Positions 1-7,883 of a stretch of 64,000 bases of DNA are shown in pieces; the stretch's first letter is position 1; every line of letters starts with the position of its first letter. The position numbers and the translations under genes were made by a program. Origin of the DNA: Rugamonas apoptosis (GTDB taxonomy: Bacteria; Pseudomonadota; Gammaproteobacteria; Burkholderiales; Burkholderiaceae_D); NCBI RefSeq assembly GCF_014042355.1, contig NZ_JACEZU010000013.1, positions 152,607 to 216,606 on the forward strand. Direction: 5' to 3'. Under the pieces are notes generated by a model. That model did not search any database, was not told where the DNA came from, and worked only from the letters and a program-made list of their open reading frames with translations.

Positions 1-1617
1 GGCCGCCACGTCCGGCGTGAAGCGGGCGGTGGCTGGGTCGAACACCCCGATCCAGTAATAGGCCTGGCCGTGCACGTCGGTCAGGAAGACGTGCCGCTCG
101 CGGCCGTCCGCGCCGCGGCCGACGGGCAGCAGTACCGGCAACTCCCAGGTGCGGTCGAAACCTGCATGCTGTTTGACGTCGATGGAAAAGAGCGGGCCGC
201 GCGGCGCCCAGTGGCGCAGGTCGGACGATTCATACACCAGCGCGGTGCCACTGCCCCCGGGCAGCGCCGAGCCAACCAGCTGGAACCAGCGCTGTTTGGC
301 GCCGTCGCGGAACACGAAGGCATCGCGGAATTCGCCGTAGCGCCCCATGCCTTCCTGCTGTAGCGTGACCGGCGTCGGATACTTGTCCCAACGGACCAGG
401 TCGGTATCGTCCAAGTCATGCGGGGTCGCCATGCCGGTACGCTGGTTGGGCCTTGCAGCGTCATTGCCGGCGGTGAAAAACAGCACCGGCGTGCCGTCCG
501 CGGCATAGCTCGCGCTGCCGGACCAGATCGCATCGGGCGCCAGCCCGTCGTCTTCCGGCGTCAGGGCGATGGGCAGCTCGCGCCAGTGCACCAGGTCGCG
601 ACTGACCCAATGGCCCCAGTGGATCTGATGCCAGAATGGTCCAAACGGATTTTTCTGGAAGAACAGGTGATATTGGCCGCGATAGTAGAACGGTGCGTGC
701 GGCTCGTTCATCCAGCCGGCGTCGGGGATCAGGTGATACTGCGGGCGGTCGCGGTCGCCGTCGAAGGTGGACGCGGCGATGGTCAATGCGGCGGGCGCCG
801 GACGCGGCGCGCTGCCCCCATGCGGCGCCAGATCGGCCGCCACCTGCTGCGCCAGCATGGCCGGCTCGGACGGCTGGGCGCTGATGCGCACCTCGTCCAT
901 CAGGCCGAGGAAGGTATTGAGCTGGAACACGCCACCGACCGTTTCCGGTTGCGTATGACGGCCTATGGTCAGCGGCCGGTCCGGCATGCTGAATGCGCCG
1001 TCAGTGGGCGCCGCCACATTGACCACCCGTTCGCCATTGAGGAACAGGGCGACCAGGTGCCTGGCCGGGTCGTAGCTGGCCGCCACGTGCGACCATGTGT
1101 CGCGCGGCAGCTTTTGCTGCATGACGCGCACGTCGACGATGGCGTTGCCGAAACCGAGCTGTATGCCCCAGGTGCCGAAGCGATAGACGCCAAACGAAAA
1201 GCCCTGCTTGGCCTCGCCGTCGAACTGGCTGAGGAAGGCCGAGTAATGCCCGCCGTCGCCCCATTCGAAGGCATGCGGCGCGACCCACGCGCTGAGCGTA
1301 AAGCCTTGTTCCAGCTGGGCCGTGGTCAACGCCGGCGCGGTCACGTCGGTCGAATAGCCGTCGAACAACAGGCAACCCTGATGGATGCAGTTGGTGGACG
1401 AACGCCACTGCGGCGCCGAGTCGGGCTTATAGCGCGCGTGGTTGAACACGTAATGGACCGGGTCGCGACGGCCCGACCGGGCCTCGGCGGTCGCGCTGCC
1501 GGTCTGCTCGTCCAGCGACCAGTGCGCCAGCGGCGGCGTCACTGCCTGCGCCGCCAGCCCGGCCACCAGCAGCGTGGCCAAGCACACCCTGCGCCATGCA
1601 TTGTCTATCGTTGTCAT
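1..1617 (-). CDS. GH32 fructan hydrolase with N-terminal LamG domain (3' end outside window)
   Basis: Predicted secreted or periplasmic beta-fructosidase (levanase/inulinase/invertase class) that cuts fructose units from fructans or sucrose. The reading frame starts at 1617 and is still open at base 1, so only the first 539 residues are seen. Residues 1-25 form a signal peptide. Residues about 30-255 resemble a concanavalin-like LamG fold. The GH32 propeller starts near residue 298 with WMNEP, matching the family WMNDPNG block that carries the nucleophile, although here the Asp position reads Glu. FRDAF near 430 matches the RDP block, and WELPV near 489 matches the ECP acid/base block with Cys replaced by Leu. 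The start overlaps the stop of the upstream glycosidase by ATGA, so translation is probably coupled. Family is confident; exact substrate is not. Confidence 0.85.
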   Translation of the reverse strand, partial: MTTIDNAWRRVCLATLLVAGLAAQAVTPPLAHWSLDEQTGSATAEARSGRRDPVHYVFNHARYKPDSAPQWRSSTNCIHQGCLLFDGYSTDVTAPALTTAQLEQGFTLSAWVAPHAFEWGDGGHYSAFLSQFDGEAKQGFSFGVYRFGTWGIQLGFGNAIVDVRVMQQKLPRDTWSHVAASYDPARHLVALFLNGERVVNVAAPTDGAFSMPDRPLTIGRHTQPETVGGVFQLNTFLGLMDEVRISAQPSEPAMLAQQVAADLAPHGGSAPRPAPAALTIAASTFDGDRDRPQYHLIPDAGWMNEPHAPFYYRGQYHLFFQKNPFGPFWHQIHWGHWVSRDLVHWRELPIALTPEDDGLAPDAIWSGSASYAADGTPVLFFTAGNDAARPNQRTGMATPHDLDDTDLVRWDKYPTPVTLQQEGMGRYGEFRDAFVFRDGAKQRWFQLVGSALPGGSGTALVYESSDLRHWAPRGPLFSIDVKQHAGFDRTWELPVLLPVGRGADGRERHVFLTDVHGQAYYWIGVFDPATARFTPDVAA

Positions 1618-2591
1618 TTTTCACCCAAAAAATCATCGATGCCGTAGCGGCCCTGCTCAAGGCGCAGCGGAATCGGATCGACAATATAGCCGCCGAACTG
1701 GCCGTCGGCGCCGGTGTCGGCAAAGGCCATCAGGCAGTCTTTGCCCGTCAGCGGATCACGCAGGATTTTCCCCGCGTAACGGCGGCATGGCAAGGCCCCG
1801 TCGAGGAAGCCCGGCGCGGGCTGCCAGGGACCGAGTGGATGGTCGGCGACCAGATAATGGGTGCCCGATACCCCTCCCCCATGCTGCGCGCGCATCGCCT
1901 CCGACCAGTGATCGGCGATATTGCAGAACACGCAGTACCATCGTCCGTCGCGCTCGAAGATCTGGGGCACCTCCAGTTGTCCGTAGTGGCCGCCGTCGTA
2001 GACCGGCGCCGTCGCCTTCCAATGGACCAGGTCGGGCGACACGGCATGCCCGACCACGCCACGCTCGTACAGCGGGCCATCGTTGCGGCGCGCCGTGTAG
2101 AACATGTGGTAGACGCCATCTATCTTCTGTGGCAGCACCCAGGGGTCGCGCAACGCGCGGTCGTGCCAGCGTCCCGCCGCGTATTCCTCATAGTATTGTT
2201 CGTCCAGGTCCAATGCCAGGCCACTACCGACGCGCACCCAGGGACCGTTGACGCTGTCCGACGTGGCGTGGCCGATGCGCTGGCGCATGCCGTTCTCGGC
2301 ACGACAGGTACCGGTATAGAACAGGTGGTAGCGACCCTCGGCCTGGATCACCGAGCCGGTCCAGGTGGTGTAGTCGTCCCATGCCGGACTGGCCGCCGGG
2401 CCGAACACCGTTCCCAGCGCGGTCCAGTTGCGCAGGTCGGACGACACCGCGTGTCCGATGGAGACGTTCCAGTGGCGCAGGTCCGGATTGCCGATGGCAC
2501 GGTCGGCCTGCAGGAAGAACAGATGCTGCTCGCCGTTTTCGGCGAAATGCCAGAAGTCCCAGATGTATTTATCGTCGAGTTTCAATGTCAT
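1614..2591 (-). CDS. Five-bladed propeller glycosidase, GH32/GH68/GH43-like
   Basis: A 325-residue protein without a signal peptide, so probably cytoplasmic, expected to hydrolyse the fructose-containing sugar imported by the adjacent permeases. WDFWHF at residues 11-16 offers Asp12 as nucleophile. LRDPW at 147-151 gives the transition-state-stabilising Asp. LEVPQ at 206-210 gives Glu207 as acid/base. These three acidic positions are the signature of clan GH-J and the related GH43 fold. I chose ATG 2591 because residues upstream of it in the same frame show no family similarity and would run into the permease gene. It begins 13 bases after the permease stop, and its own stop overlaps the next gene. 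GH43 and GH32 are hard to separate by eye. Confidence 0.8.
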   Translation of the reverse strand: MTLKLDDKYIWDFWHFAENGEQHLFFLQADRAIGNPDLRHWNVSIGHAVSSDLRNWTALGTVFGPAASPAWDDYTTWTGSVIQAEGRYHLFYTGTCRAENGMRQRIGHATSDSVNGPWVRVGSGLALDLDEQYYEEYAAGRWHDRALRDPWVLPQKIDGVYHMFYTARRNDGPLYERGVVGHAVSPDLVHWKATAPVYDGGHYGQLEVPQIFERDGRWYCVFCNIADHWSEAMRAQHGGGVSGTHYLVADHPLGPWQPAPGFLDGALPCRRYAGKILRDPLTGKDCLMAFADTGADGQFGGYIVDPIPLRLEQGRYGIDDFLGEK

Positions 2592-2604
2592 GATGCGTCC
2601 AAAG

Positions 2605-3489
2605 TTAGCCCTTGATGCCGGTTCCCGCCACCGAGGCGACAAATTGCCGCTGGAAAGCCAGGAATACCGCCAGCACGGGAAGAGTGATGACCGATGCGTA
2701 GGCCATGATCTGGCCCCACGAATTGGCGCGTCCAAAAAACTGCTGTATGCCAGGTTGCACGGGCCGGAAGGCTTCGCCTTGCACCACCATGATCGGCCAC
2801 AGGTACTGGTTCCAGGCCGAGATGAACAGCACGATGGCGGCCGTTGCGATCACCGGGCCACTGTTGGGCATGATGATCCTGGCGTACACGGTCCATGGGC
2901 CGGCGCCGTCCATCTTCGCCGCCTCGTCCAGTTCCGGCGGGATGTCGCGGAAGAACTGATAGAACAGGAATACGCAGAACGCATTGGCGAGAAAGGGAAT
3001 GACCTGGACGTGCAGACTGTTGAACCAGCCGCTGTGCAGCACAAGCCGGCCCTGCTCGATGGCTGGCCAGGGCAACTGCGCCACCAGCGACAGCAGTGGA
3101 ATGGCGATGACCTCGAACGGCACCACCAGCAGCGCCACCACCAGCGCCAGCACCGTCTGCCTGCCGCGCCAGCGCAGGCGTGCCAGAGCGAAGGCCAGCA
3201 TGCTGTTGACCAGCACGCCGCCGACCACGATCAGCGCCGAAATCACCGTGGAGTTGAACATGAACGAGAGCAAGTCGCTCTTCTCGAACACGGCCCGGTA
3301 ATTGCGCGCGGACCAGGCGGCGGACGGCAGATAGGCGGACCAGCTGCTCAGGTTGGCAAAAATGGCGTCGTCGCTCTTGAACGAGCTGATGAACATGAAC
3401 AGCAAGGGGGCGACGAACAGCACGCCCAGCGCGCTCATCGCCGCAAACAGCAGGCCGCCGCGCAGCCTCTTGTGCCAGATCGGCATCAT
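2605..3489 (-). CDS. Sugar ABC transporter permease, MalG type
   Basis: Inner-membrane permease of 294 residues, the second of a pair, forming the channel of a carbohydrate-uptake (CUT1) ABC transporter. It has six predicted membrane segments, beginning at LLFAAMSALGVLFVAPLL. A cytoplasmic EAA loop near residues 190-210 (DEAAKMDGAGPWTVYARIIMP) contacts the ATPase. It lies between the MalF-type permease and the glycosidases and overlaps the upstream permease stop by ATGA. No gene for the ATP-binding subunit occurs in the operon, so it must borrow one (MsmK/UgpC type) from elsewhere in the genome. Confidence 0.92.
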   Translation of the reverse strand: MMPIWHKRLRGGLLFAAMSALGVLFVAPLLFMFISSFKSDDAIFANLSSWSAYLPSAAWSARNYRAVFEKSDLLSFMFNSTVISALIVVGGVLVNSMLAFALARLRWRGRQTVLALVVALLVVPFEVIAIPLLSLVAQLPWPAIEQGRLVLHSGWFNSLHVQVIPFLANAFCVFLFYQFFRDIPPELDEAAKMDGAGPWTVYARIIMPNSGPVIATAAIVLFISAWNQYLWPIMVVQGEAFRPVQPGIQQFFGRANSWGQIMAYASVITLPVLAVFLAFQRQFVASVAGTGIKG

Positions 3490-4556
3490 TTGGATTCTCC
3501 TTTCGAAACCAGCATCCGCTGCACTACCGACAAGGCCAGCACGATGGCAAAGAACACCAGGGTGATGGTCGAGCCGTAGCCCACGTCCTGCTCCTTGAAA
3601 CCGCTGCGCACCGCGTGGTATACAACCGTCGCGGTCGAATCCAGCGGTCCGCCGGAGGTCATCACATCGACCTGGGTGAACAGGCCAAATGCCAGCAAGG
3701 TGGTCGACAACAGCACGAAGATGATGGTATTGCGCAAGCCCGGCAGGGTGACATGCACAAAGCGCTGCCAGGCGTTGGCCCCCATCAGGGTGGCCGCCTC
3801 GTACAACTCCGGCGAGATCGACTGCAAACCGGCCAGGAAGACCAGCATCTGGAAGCCGGCGCCCTGCCAGGCCGACATCAGCGCGATGGCCGGCAAGGCA
3901 TAGTGGCTGTCGCCCAGCCAGTCGGGGCCGGCGTTGGGGTCATGCAGCAGGCCGCGCAGCAGTTCATTGAGCAGGCCGCGGTCGGTATTGAGCAGAAAGG
4001 TCCAGACGATGGAGGCCACCACCATCGAGGTCACCACCGGCGCGAAGTACAGGGTGCGGAAAAGAATGCGACCGCGTACCTTCTGGTTCACCAGCAGCGC
4101 CAGGCCGAGCGCCGCGCCGCACTGCAGCGGCAGCACCATCGCCGCGAACAGGAATGTGTTGATCAACGCGCGATAAAACAGCGGATCGCTGGCAGCCAGC
4201 ACGATACGCGACTGGCCCAGGTCCAGATGGAACGCTTCACGATAACCGTCCAGCGCAGGCTGCGCCTTGCGCACCTGGCGCCAGGTCGGATAGCGCACGC
4301 CATCCTCGTCGCGCAGGACCGCGCCTTGCGTGTCGCGCAGCGGCTCGATCACGGCCAGTTCCAGCGCCAGCAACCGACGGTAGTTTTCCAATCCTACGTA
4401 CCGCGTCGGTTCGGGCGACACCAGGCGGTGATTGGTGAACGTGGCGCCGGCCGCCAGCAGCATCGGCAGCGCCACGAACAACAGGAAGAGCAGCAGCGCG
4501 GGCGACGCGAACAGCGCTACCGCAATAGGGCTGTCCTGGCCGAGTTTGATTTTCAT
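3486..4556 (-). CDS. Sugar ABC transporter permease, MalF type
   Basis: Inner-membrane CUT1 permease of 356 residues, longer than the usual 290-310. The extra length is a hydrophilic periplasmic insert of about 80 residues between the first and second membrane segments (around residues 45-125), a feature known from MalF proteins. The EAA loop EAATLMGANAWQRFVHVTLP is seen near residue 260. The start ATG overlaps the stop of the binding-protein gene (ATGA at 4553-4556), and its own stop overlaps the next permease. It pairs with the MalG-type permease to import an oligosaccharide, probably a fructan breakdown product given the neighbouring GH32 genes. Confidence 0.92.
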   Translation of the reverse strand: MKIKLGQDSPIAVALFASPALLLFLLFVALPMLLAAGATFTNHRLVSPEPTRYVGLENYRRLLALELAVIEPLRDTQGAVLRDEDGVRYPTWRQVRKAQPALDGYREAFHLDLGQSRIVLAASDPLFYRALINTFLFAAMVLPLQCGAALGLALLVNQKVRGRILFRTLYFAPVVTSMVVASIVWTFLLNTDRGLLNELLRGLLHDPNAGPDWLGDSHYALPAIALMSAWQGAGFQMLVFLAGLQSISPELYEAATLMGANAWQRFVHVTLPGLRNTIIFVLLSTTLLAFGLFTQVDVMTSGGPLDSTATVVYHAVRSGFKEQDVGYGSTITLVFFAIVLALSVVQRMLVSKGESK

Positions 4557-5821
4557 AAGCCCTCCTTCGTCTTGCCGGCGACAAAGCCGTAGCCATTGTT
4601 GCGCGCCAGGTTGTGCTCCGTTGCTTCGACCGCCTGATCCAGTGCCTCGGCGGCGTCTTTGCCGCTGCGGATATCGTTCATGGCCTGTTCAAAGGCGGAT
4701 GACATCGCCGGATAGGCCGGCGTGGCAGGCCGCGGCACCGCGTAGCGCCGGGCGAATTCAAAATAGATGCGCCAGTCGCCACCCGGCCGGTAATGCCGCG
4801 TCAGCGCGGCGCTCTCGGCGCTCACGGGCACCAGCCCGGTCATGTCCGAGGCCGCCGCCAGTTCCGGCGTCGAAATCAGGTGCGCCAAAAACGCCGCCGC
4901 CCCCTCGGGCTGCCGGCAACTGCGCGTGATGCCCCACTGCCAGGATGCCGCACCGATTTTCGGGCCGTGGCCGAAGTCCGGTGGCGGCATCACCACCAGA
5001 TCCGCGCCGAACCGTTCGCCGTATTCGCGCGCCTTCCAGGAGCCGGTGTAGTGAAACAGCGCGCGCCCCTGCTCGAACGCCTTTTCGTCGGCGGGATGAC
5101 GCTCGGCCAGACGGTCCTTGAACAACCGGCCGTAGTAGCGGCCGACACCGATCGCGGCGTCGCTATTGAGTACGCCGTCCACGCGCAAGTAATTGCCGCG
5201 ATCGATCAGGTCCGTGCCCGCGCTTTGCAGCCAGGGGGCAAATGCGTAACTGACCCATTCGCCCTTGAAGCGTCCGTTAAGATCGAGCGGAAAGCGGTAG
5301 TGGCCGCTCAGCTTTGCCTTGGCCAGGACGTCATGGAACTCGGCCGCGCTGTATGGTTGGTCGATCGTGGCCACCCGCACGCCGAGCGCGGCCAGTTGCG
5401 AGCGGCGCGAGTACAACGCCAGCGCCACGTCGAACTGGCCGACGCTGTACAGCTTGCCACGGTAAGTGCCGCGCCCGCCTTCCAGCAGCTTGTCCAAGGC
5501 ATCGGCCGGCAGCAGGCCATCGAGCGGCCGCACGTGGCCGGCCCAGGCGAAATTGGGTACCGTGGGCTGATCCATGGCTATCACGCACGGCAACTGTCCA
5601 ACCATGGCGGCGGCAGTGATCGACTCCGTGTAGGAACCTTGCGGAATGGCCTCGACCACCACTTTCCAGTGGTCCTGTGCACGGTTGAAGCGTTCGACCG
5701 CCGCCTTGCCGGCCGCCATATCGGCGTCGCCGGTGTCGTGGCGCCACACCCGGATCTCCACCGGCGCGGCCTGCAATTGCGCCACCGTCAGGGCCAGCAC
5801 GATGCTGAACAGGCTTTTCAT
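4553..5821 (-). CDS. Extracellular sugar-binding protein of ABC transporter
   Basis: Periplasmic solute-binding protein of 422 residues (family SBP_bac_1), delivering sugar to the two permeases. The signal peptide MKSLFSIVLALTVAQLQA is followed by mature APVEIRVWRHD, the typical first beta-strand of the family. ATG 5821 is chosen over a longer frame beginning at 5887 because it places the signal peptide at the N-terminus and makes an ATGA overlap with the LacI gene stop at 5818. Gene order regulator, binding protein, permease, permease, glycosidase, glycosidase is typical of self-contained oligosaccharide operons. The ligand is inferred from the GH32 genes to be a fructo-oligosaccharide. Confidence 0.9.
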   Translation of the reverse strand: MKSLFSIVLALTVAQLQAAPVEIRVWRHDTGDADMAAGKAAVERFNRAQDHWKVVVEAIPQGSYTESITAAAMVGQLPCVIAMDQPTVPNFAWAGHVRPLDGLLPADALDKLLEGGRGTYRGKLYSVGQFDVALALYSRRSQLAALGVRVATIDQPYSAAEFHDVLAKAKLSGHYRFPLDLNGRFKGEWVSYAFAPWLQSAGTDLIDRGNYLRVDGVLNSDAAIGVGRYYGRLFKDRLAERHPADEKAFEQGRALFHYTGSWKAREYGERFGADLVVMPPPDFGHGPKIGAASWQWGITRSCRQPEGAAAFLAHLISTPELAAASDMTGLVPVSAESAALTRHYRPGGDWRIYFEFARRYAVPRPATPAYPAMSSAFEQAMNDIRSGKDAAEALDQAVEATEHNLARNNGYGFVAGKTKEGL

Positions 5822-6855
5822 GACTTGGCACCCTTGCCGGATGCGGCCGGCGGAGCGCCCACCGTGCCGCGCATGACTGGCAGGCATGGAACTTGGATGG
5901 TGCCAGCAGGTTCCGGCGCTTGCCCCAATGCGCGGCGTGCCGACAATTCGCCGATCTGACGGTAAGGCAAGGCGACCGTCGTCAATCCGGGATCGAGCGC
6001 CTCGGAAATCAGACGGAAGTCGTCGAAGCCGACGATGGAGACGTCAGCCGGCACGCGCAAGCCGCGCCGCTGCAGAATGAAGATGACGCGCATCGCCATC
6101 TTATCGTTACCGCACAGGATGGCCGTAGGTCGGTCGCCGCTGGCGAACAGACGGTCGACGGCATCGTTCAGATGCGCGAATTCGTCCGCGTCCCCCGCTT
6201 CCGCGCCATGAATCAGCCATGCAGCGTTGGGAGGTACCCCATGTTCCTGCATGGCGCGCTGGAAACCGCGCAAACGCAGGCCAGTCGCTACCATGCCGGG
6301 GATCAGCTGCAGAAAGGCGATCTTGCGGTGGCCGGCCTGCAGCACGATTTGCGCTGCAGCATAGCCGCCGCCCTCATCGTCCGGGACGACCTGGGTATAG
6401 CGGCCGGGCACTTCAAAGCAGTTGGCTAGCGCAGTGGGCGTGCTACCCAGCAACGGTTCCACAGTGACTTGCCGGTGAAATGGCGTTGCAAACAGGATCG
6501 CTTCGACGCGCCGTTCGCGCATGTCCGCCACCAGGCGGTCAGCGATAGCCGCGTTGCCGCCCGTTTCACCGATCAGCAGCATCTTGCCCTGCTCTTCGCA
6601 GACCAGTTGGATACCCTTGATGATCTCGGACGAATCCGGGGTCGTGGTCAACTTCTCTGCGATGACCGCCACTAAGCCGGTGGGCCGGCCACGCAGCATG
6701 CGAGCCGCCGCCGACGGCGCAAACTCCAGCGAGCGCATGGCTTGCTCAATGCGGGTGCGGGTCTTTTGAGAAACTTCGGTACCGCCGTTGAGTACCCGCG
6801 ATACCGTCTTAATGGACACGCCGGCCTTTTCGGCCACATCGTGAATCGTTGCCAC
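5818..6855 (-). CDS. LacI-family transcriptional repressor
   Basis: DNA-binding repressor of 345 residues controlling its own operon. Residues 1-50 hold the LacI helix-turn-helix and hinge helix (VAEKAGVSIKTVSRVLNG, then SAAARMLRG). The remaining part is the periplasmic-binding-protein-like sugar-sensing core, with VSIVGFDDF near residue 285. It starts with GTG at 6855, preceded by AAGGAG at 6861-6866 with a five-base gap, a good ribosome binding site. It is first in the six-gene unit, so it is autoregulated together with transport and hydrolysis genes. A promoter and palindrome lie 50-100 bases upstream. The inducer is unknown, probably fructose or a fructo-oligosaccharide. Confidence 0.92.
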   Translation of the reverse strand: MATIHDVAEKAGVSIKTVSRVLNGGTEVSQKTRTRIEQAMRSLEFAPSAAARMLRGRPTGLVAVIAEKLTTTPDSSEIIKGIQLVCEEQGKMLLIGETGGNAAIADRLVADMRERRVEAILFATPFHRQVTVEPLLGSTPTALANCFEVPGRYTQVVPDDEGGGYAAAQIVLQAGHRKIAFLQLIPGMVATGLRLRGFQRAMQEHGVPPNAAWLIHGAEAGDADEFAHLNDAVDRLFASGDRPTAILCGNDKMAMRVIFILQRRGLRVPADVSIVGFDDFRLISEALDPGLTTVALPYRQIGELSARRALGQAPEPAGTIQVPCLPVMRGTVGAPPAASGKGAKS

Positions 6856-6906
6856 ACTGTCTCCTTGCTAAGTTACACGCCGGTGCAAATGGGGGTCAAC
6901 CCAAAA

Positions 6907-6921
6907 TGTCCAACGTTGTCA
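6907..6921. promoter_or_regulatory. Probable LacI-type operator
   Basis: TGTCCAACGTTGTCA contains the perfect core palindrome CAACGTTG, with partly symmetric TG and CA outer bases. LacI/GalR proteins recognise such CG-centred palindromes. It lies directly downstream of the predicted promoter, covering the expected start of transcription, the usual place for repression. Confidence 0.6.
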
Positions 6922-6930
6922 TTTTTTGGT

Positions 6931-6959
6931 ATGATAGTGTCTCAAGGATCTGTCGTCAA
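6931..6959 (-). promoter_or_regulatory. Sigma-70-like promoter of the fructan operon
   Basis: On the minus strand, TTGACG (6954-6959) and TATCAT (6931-6936) are separated by 17 bases, close to the sigma-70 consensus. It would give a leader of about 70 bases before the GTG start of the LacI gene. Confidence 0.6.
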
Positions 6960-7262
6960 CGAAATATTTGCAGCAGTTGAGGAATTGCGGAGATCCCCTT
7001 TCAGCCGTGACTCTTGCAACGCTACGTCGTTATCTTGCGACTGACGGATAATCGGATTGAAGTTGCGGTCGCCATCATCCTGATCAAATCAACGTACGCC
7101 ATGTTGATCGCAATGGCTCGCGCATACGGGACATGCGGCTGGAGCAGTAGCGTTTTCCGAGAAACTGGGATGTGGCCGCTCAAGCGCCAGTTCCACTGCC
7201 GCTCCGCCCACTTTGCCTGATTCAGCGATGTCGGCAATCAACGCAAGCAGTGGCGCCGATAA
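6960..7262. other. Intergenic, no recognised gene
   Basis: About 300 bases between the fructan operon promoter and the adk remnant. Short open frames exist on both strands, but none resembles a known family or has a convincing ribosome binding site. Confidence 0.4.
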
Positions 7263-7866
7263 TTAGCGCGGCGGCGGCTGCAAAATGGCCAGCACCCGCG
7301 CACAGATCAGTTCGACCGGTCCCACCCCGGCGATCTTTTGATATGCCGGAGCGGCCACATCACCGGAGGCCGCCCAGTCGTTATAATAGGCAATTAGCCG
7401 TGCCGTCTGTGCATGGTAGATTTCCGGCCGTTTTTTTACCGTCACGGCCGTATCGTCTTCACGCTGCACCAGCGCATCGCCCGTCACGTCATCAACGCCC
7501 TGCACTTTCGGCGGATTAAACCGGATGGGGTAGCGACGCCCGATGCCGGATGGACGCGTGCCAGATGCCGGATGGACGCGTCTAATCAGCCTGCGGGATC
7601 GTACGTGGAAAACCATCAAACAGATACCCCTGCTGACAGTCGCTTTACGCAAGCCGTTCTTTGACAAGCCCGATGATTACCTCGTCCGGCACCAGGGCGC
7701 CGGCATCCATCCATTTTTTTGTCGCCAGTCCCAACTCCGTTCCTAGCGCGACCGCGGCACGCAGCACGTCCCCGGTTGATATCTGGGGAATGCCGAAGCG
7801 CTCTTTCAAGAATGCGGCCTGGGCGCCTTTGCCGGCGCCAGGGGCGCCCAACAAAATAATTCTCAT
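7263..7866 (-). pseudogene. adk: Broken second copy of adenylate kinase
   Basis: Remnant of adenylate kinase (AMP + ATP to 2 ADP). The N-terminal frame starts at 7866 with MRIILLGAPGAGKG, the P-loop, and runs through ISTGDVLRAAV to GLVKERLA, then stops at 7645. A second frame carries the C-terminal half: RRVHPASGT, FNPPKVQGVDDVTGDALVQ, YHAQTARLIAYYNDWA and KIAGVGPVE. About 40 residues of the centre, including most of the NMP-binding and DGFPR regions, are missing or scrambled, and the two halves are out of frame. It follows etfA by 17 bases on the same strand. Since Adk is essential, an intact gene should exist elsewhere. Confidence 0.85.
7542..7581. repeat. Short tandem duplication inside the adk remnant
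   Basis: GATGCCGGATGGACGCGT occurs at 7542-7559 and again at 7564-7581, a 22-base period. It falls inside the HPASG coding region and adds extra residues compared with normal adenylate kinase, so it is part of the damage. Confidence 0.8.
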
Positions 7867-7883
7867 CAATGTTCCCGGATAGG

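Noticed and set aside
418..5959. Plus-strand open frames of 325-409 codons opposite the sugar operon
   Set aside because: Composition is typical of reverse-strand shadows; the minus-strand genes have full family motifs and linked starts and stops.
7022..7237. 71-residue open frame on the minus strand upstream of the fructan operon
   Set aside because: No recognised motif, weak start context and no homology that I can name.
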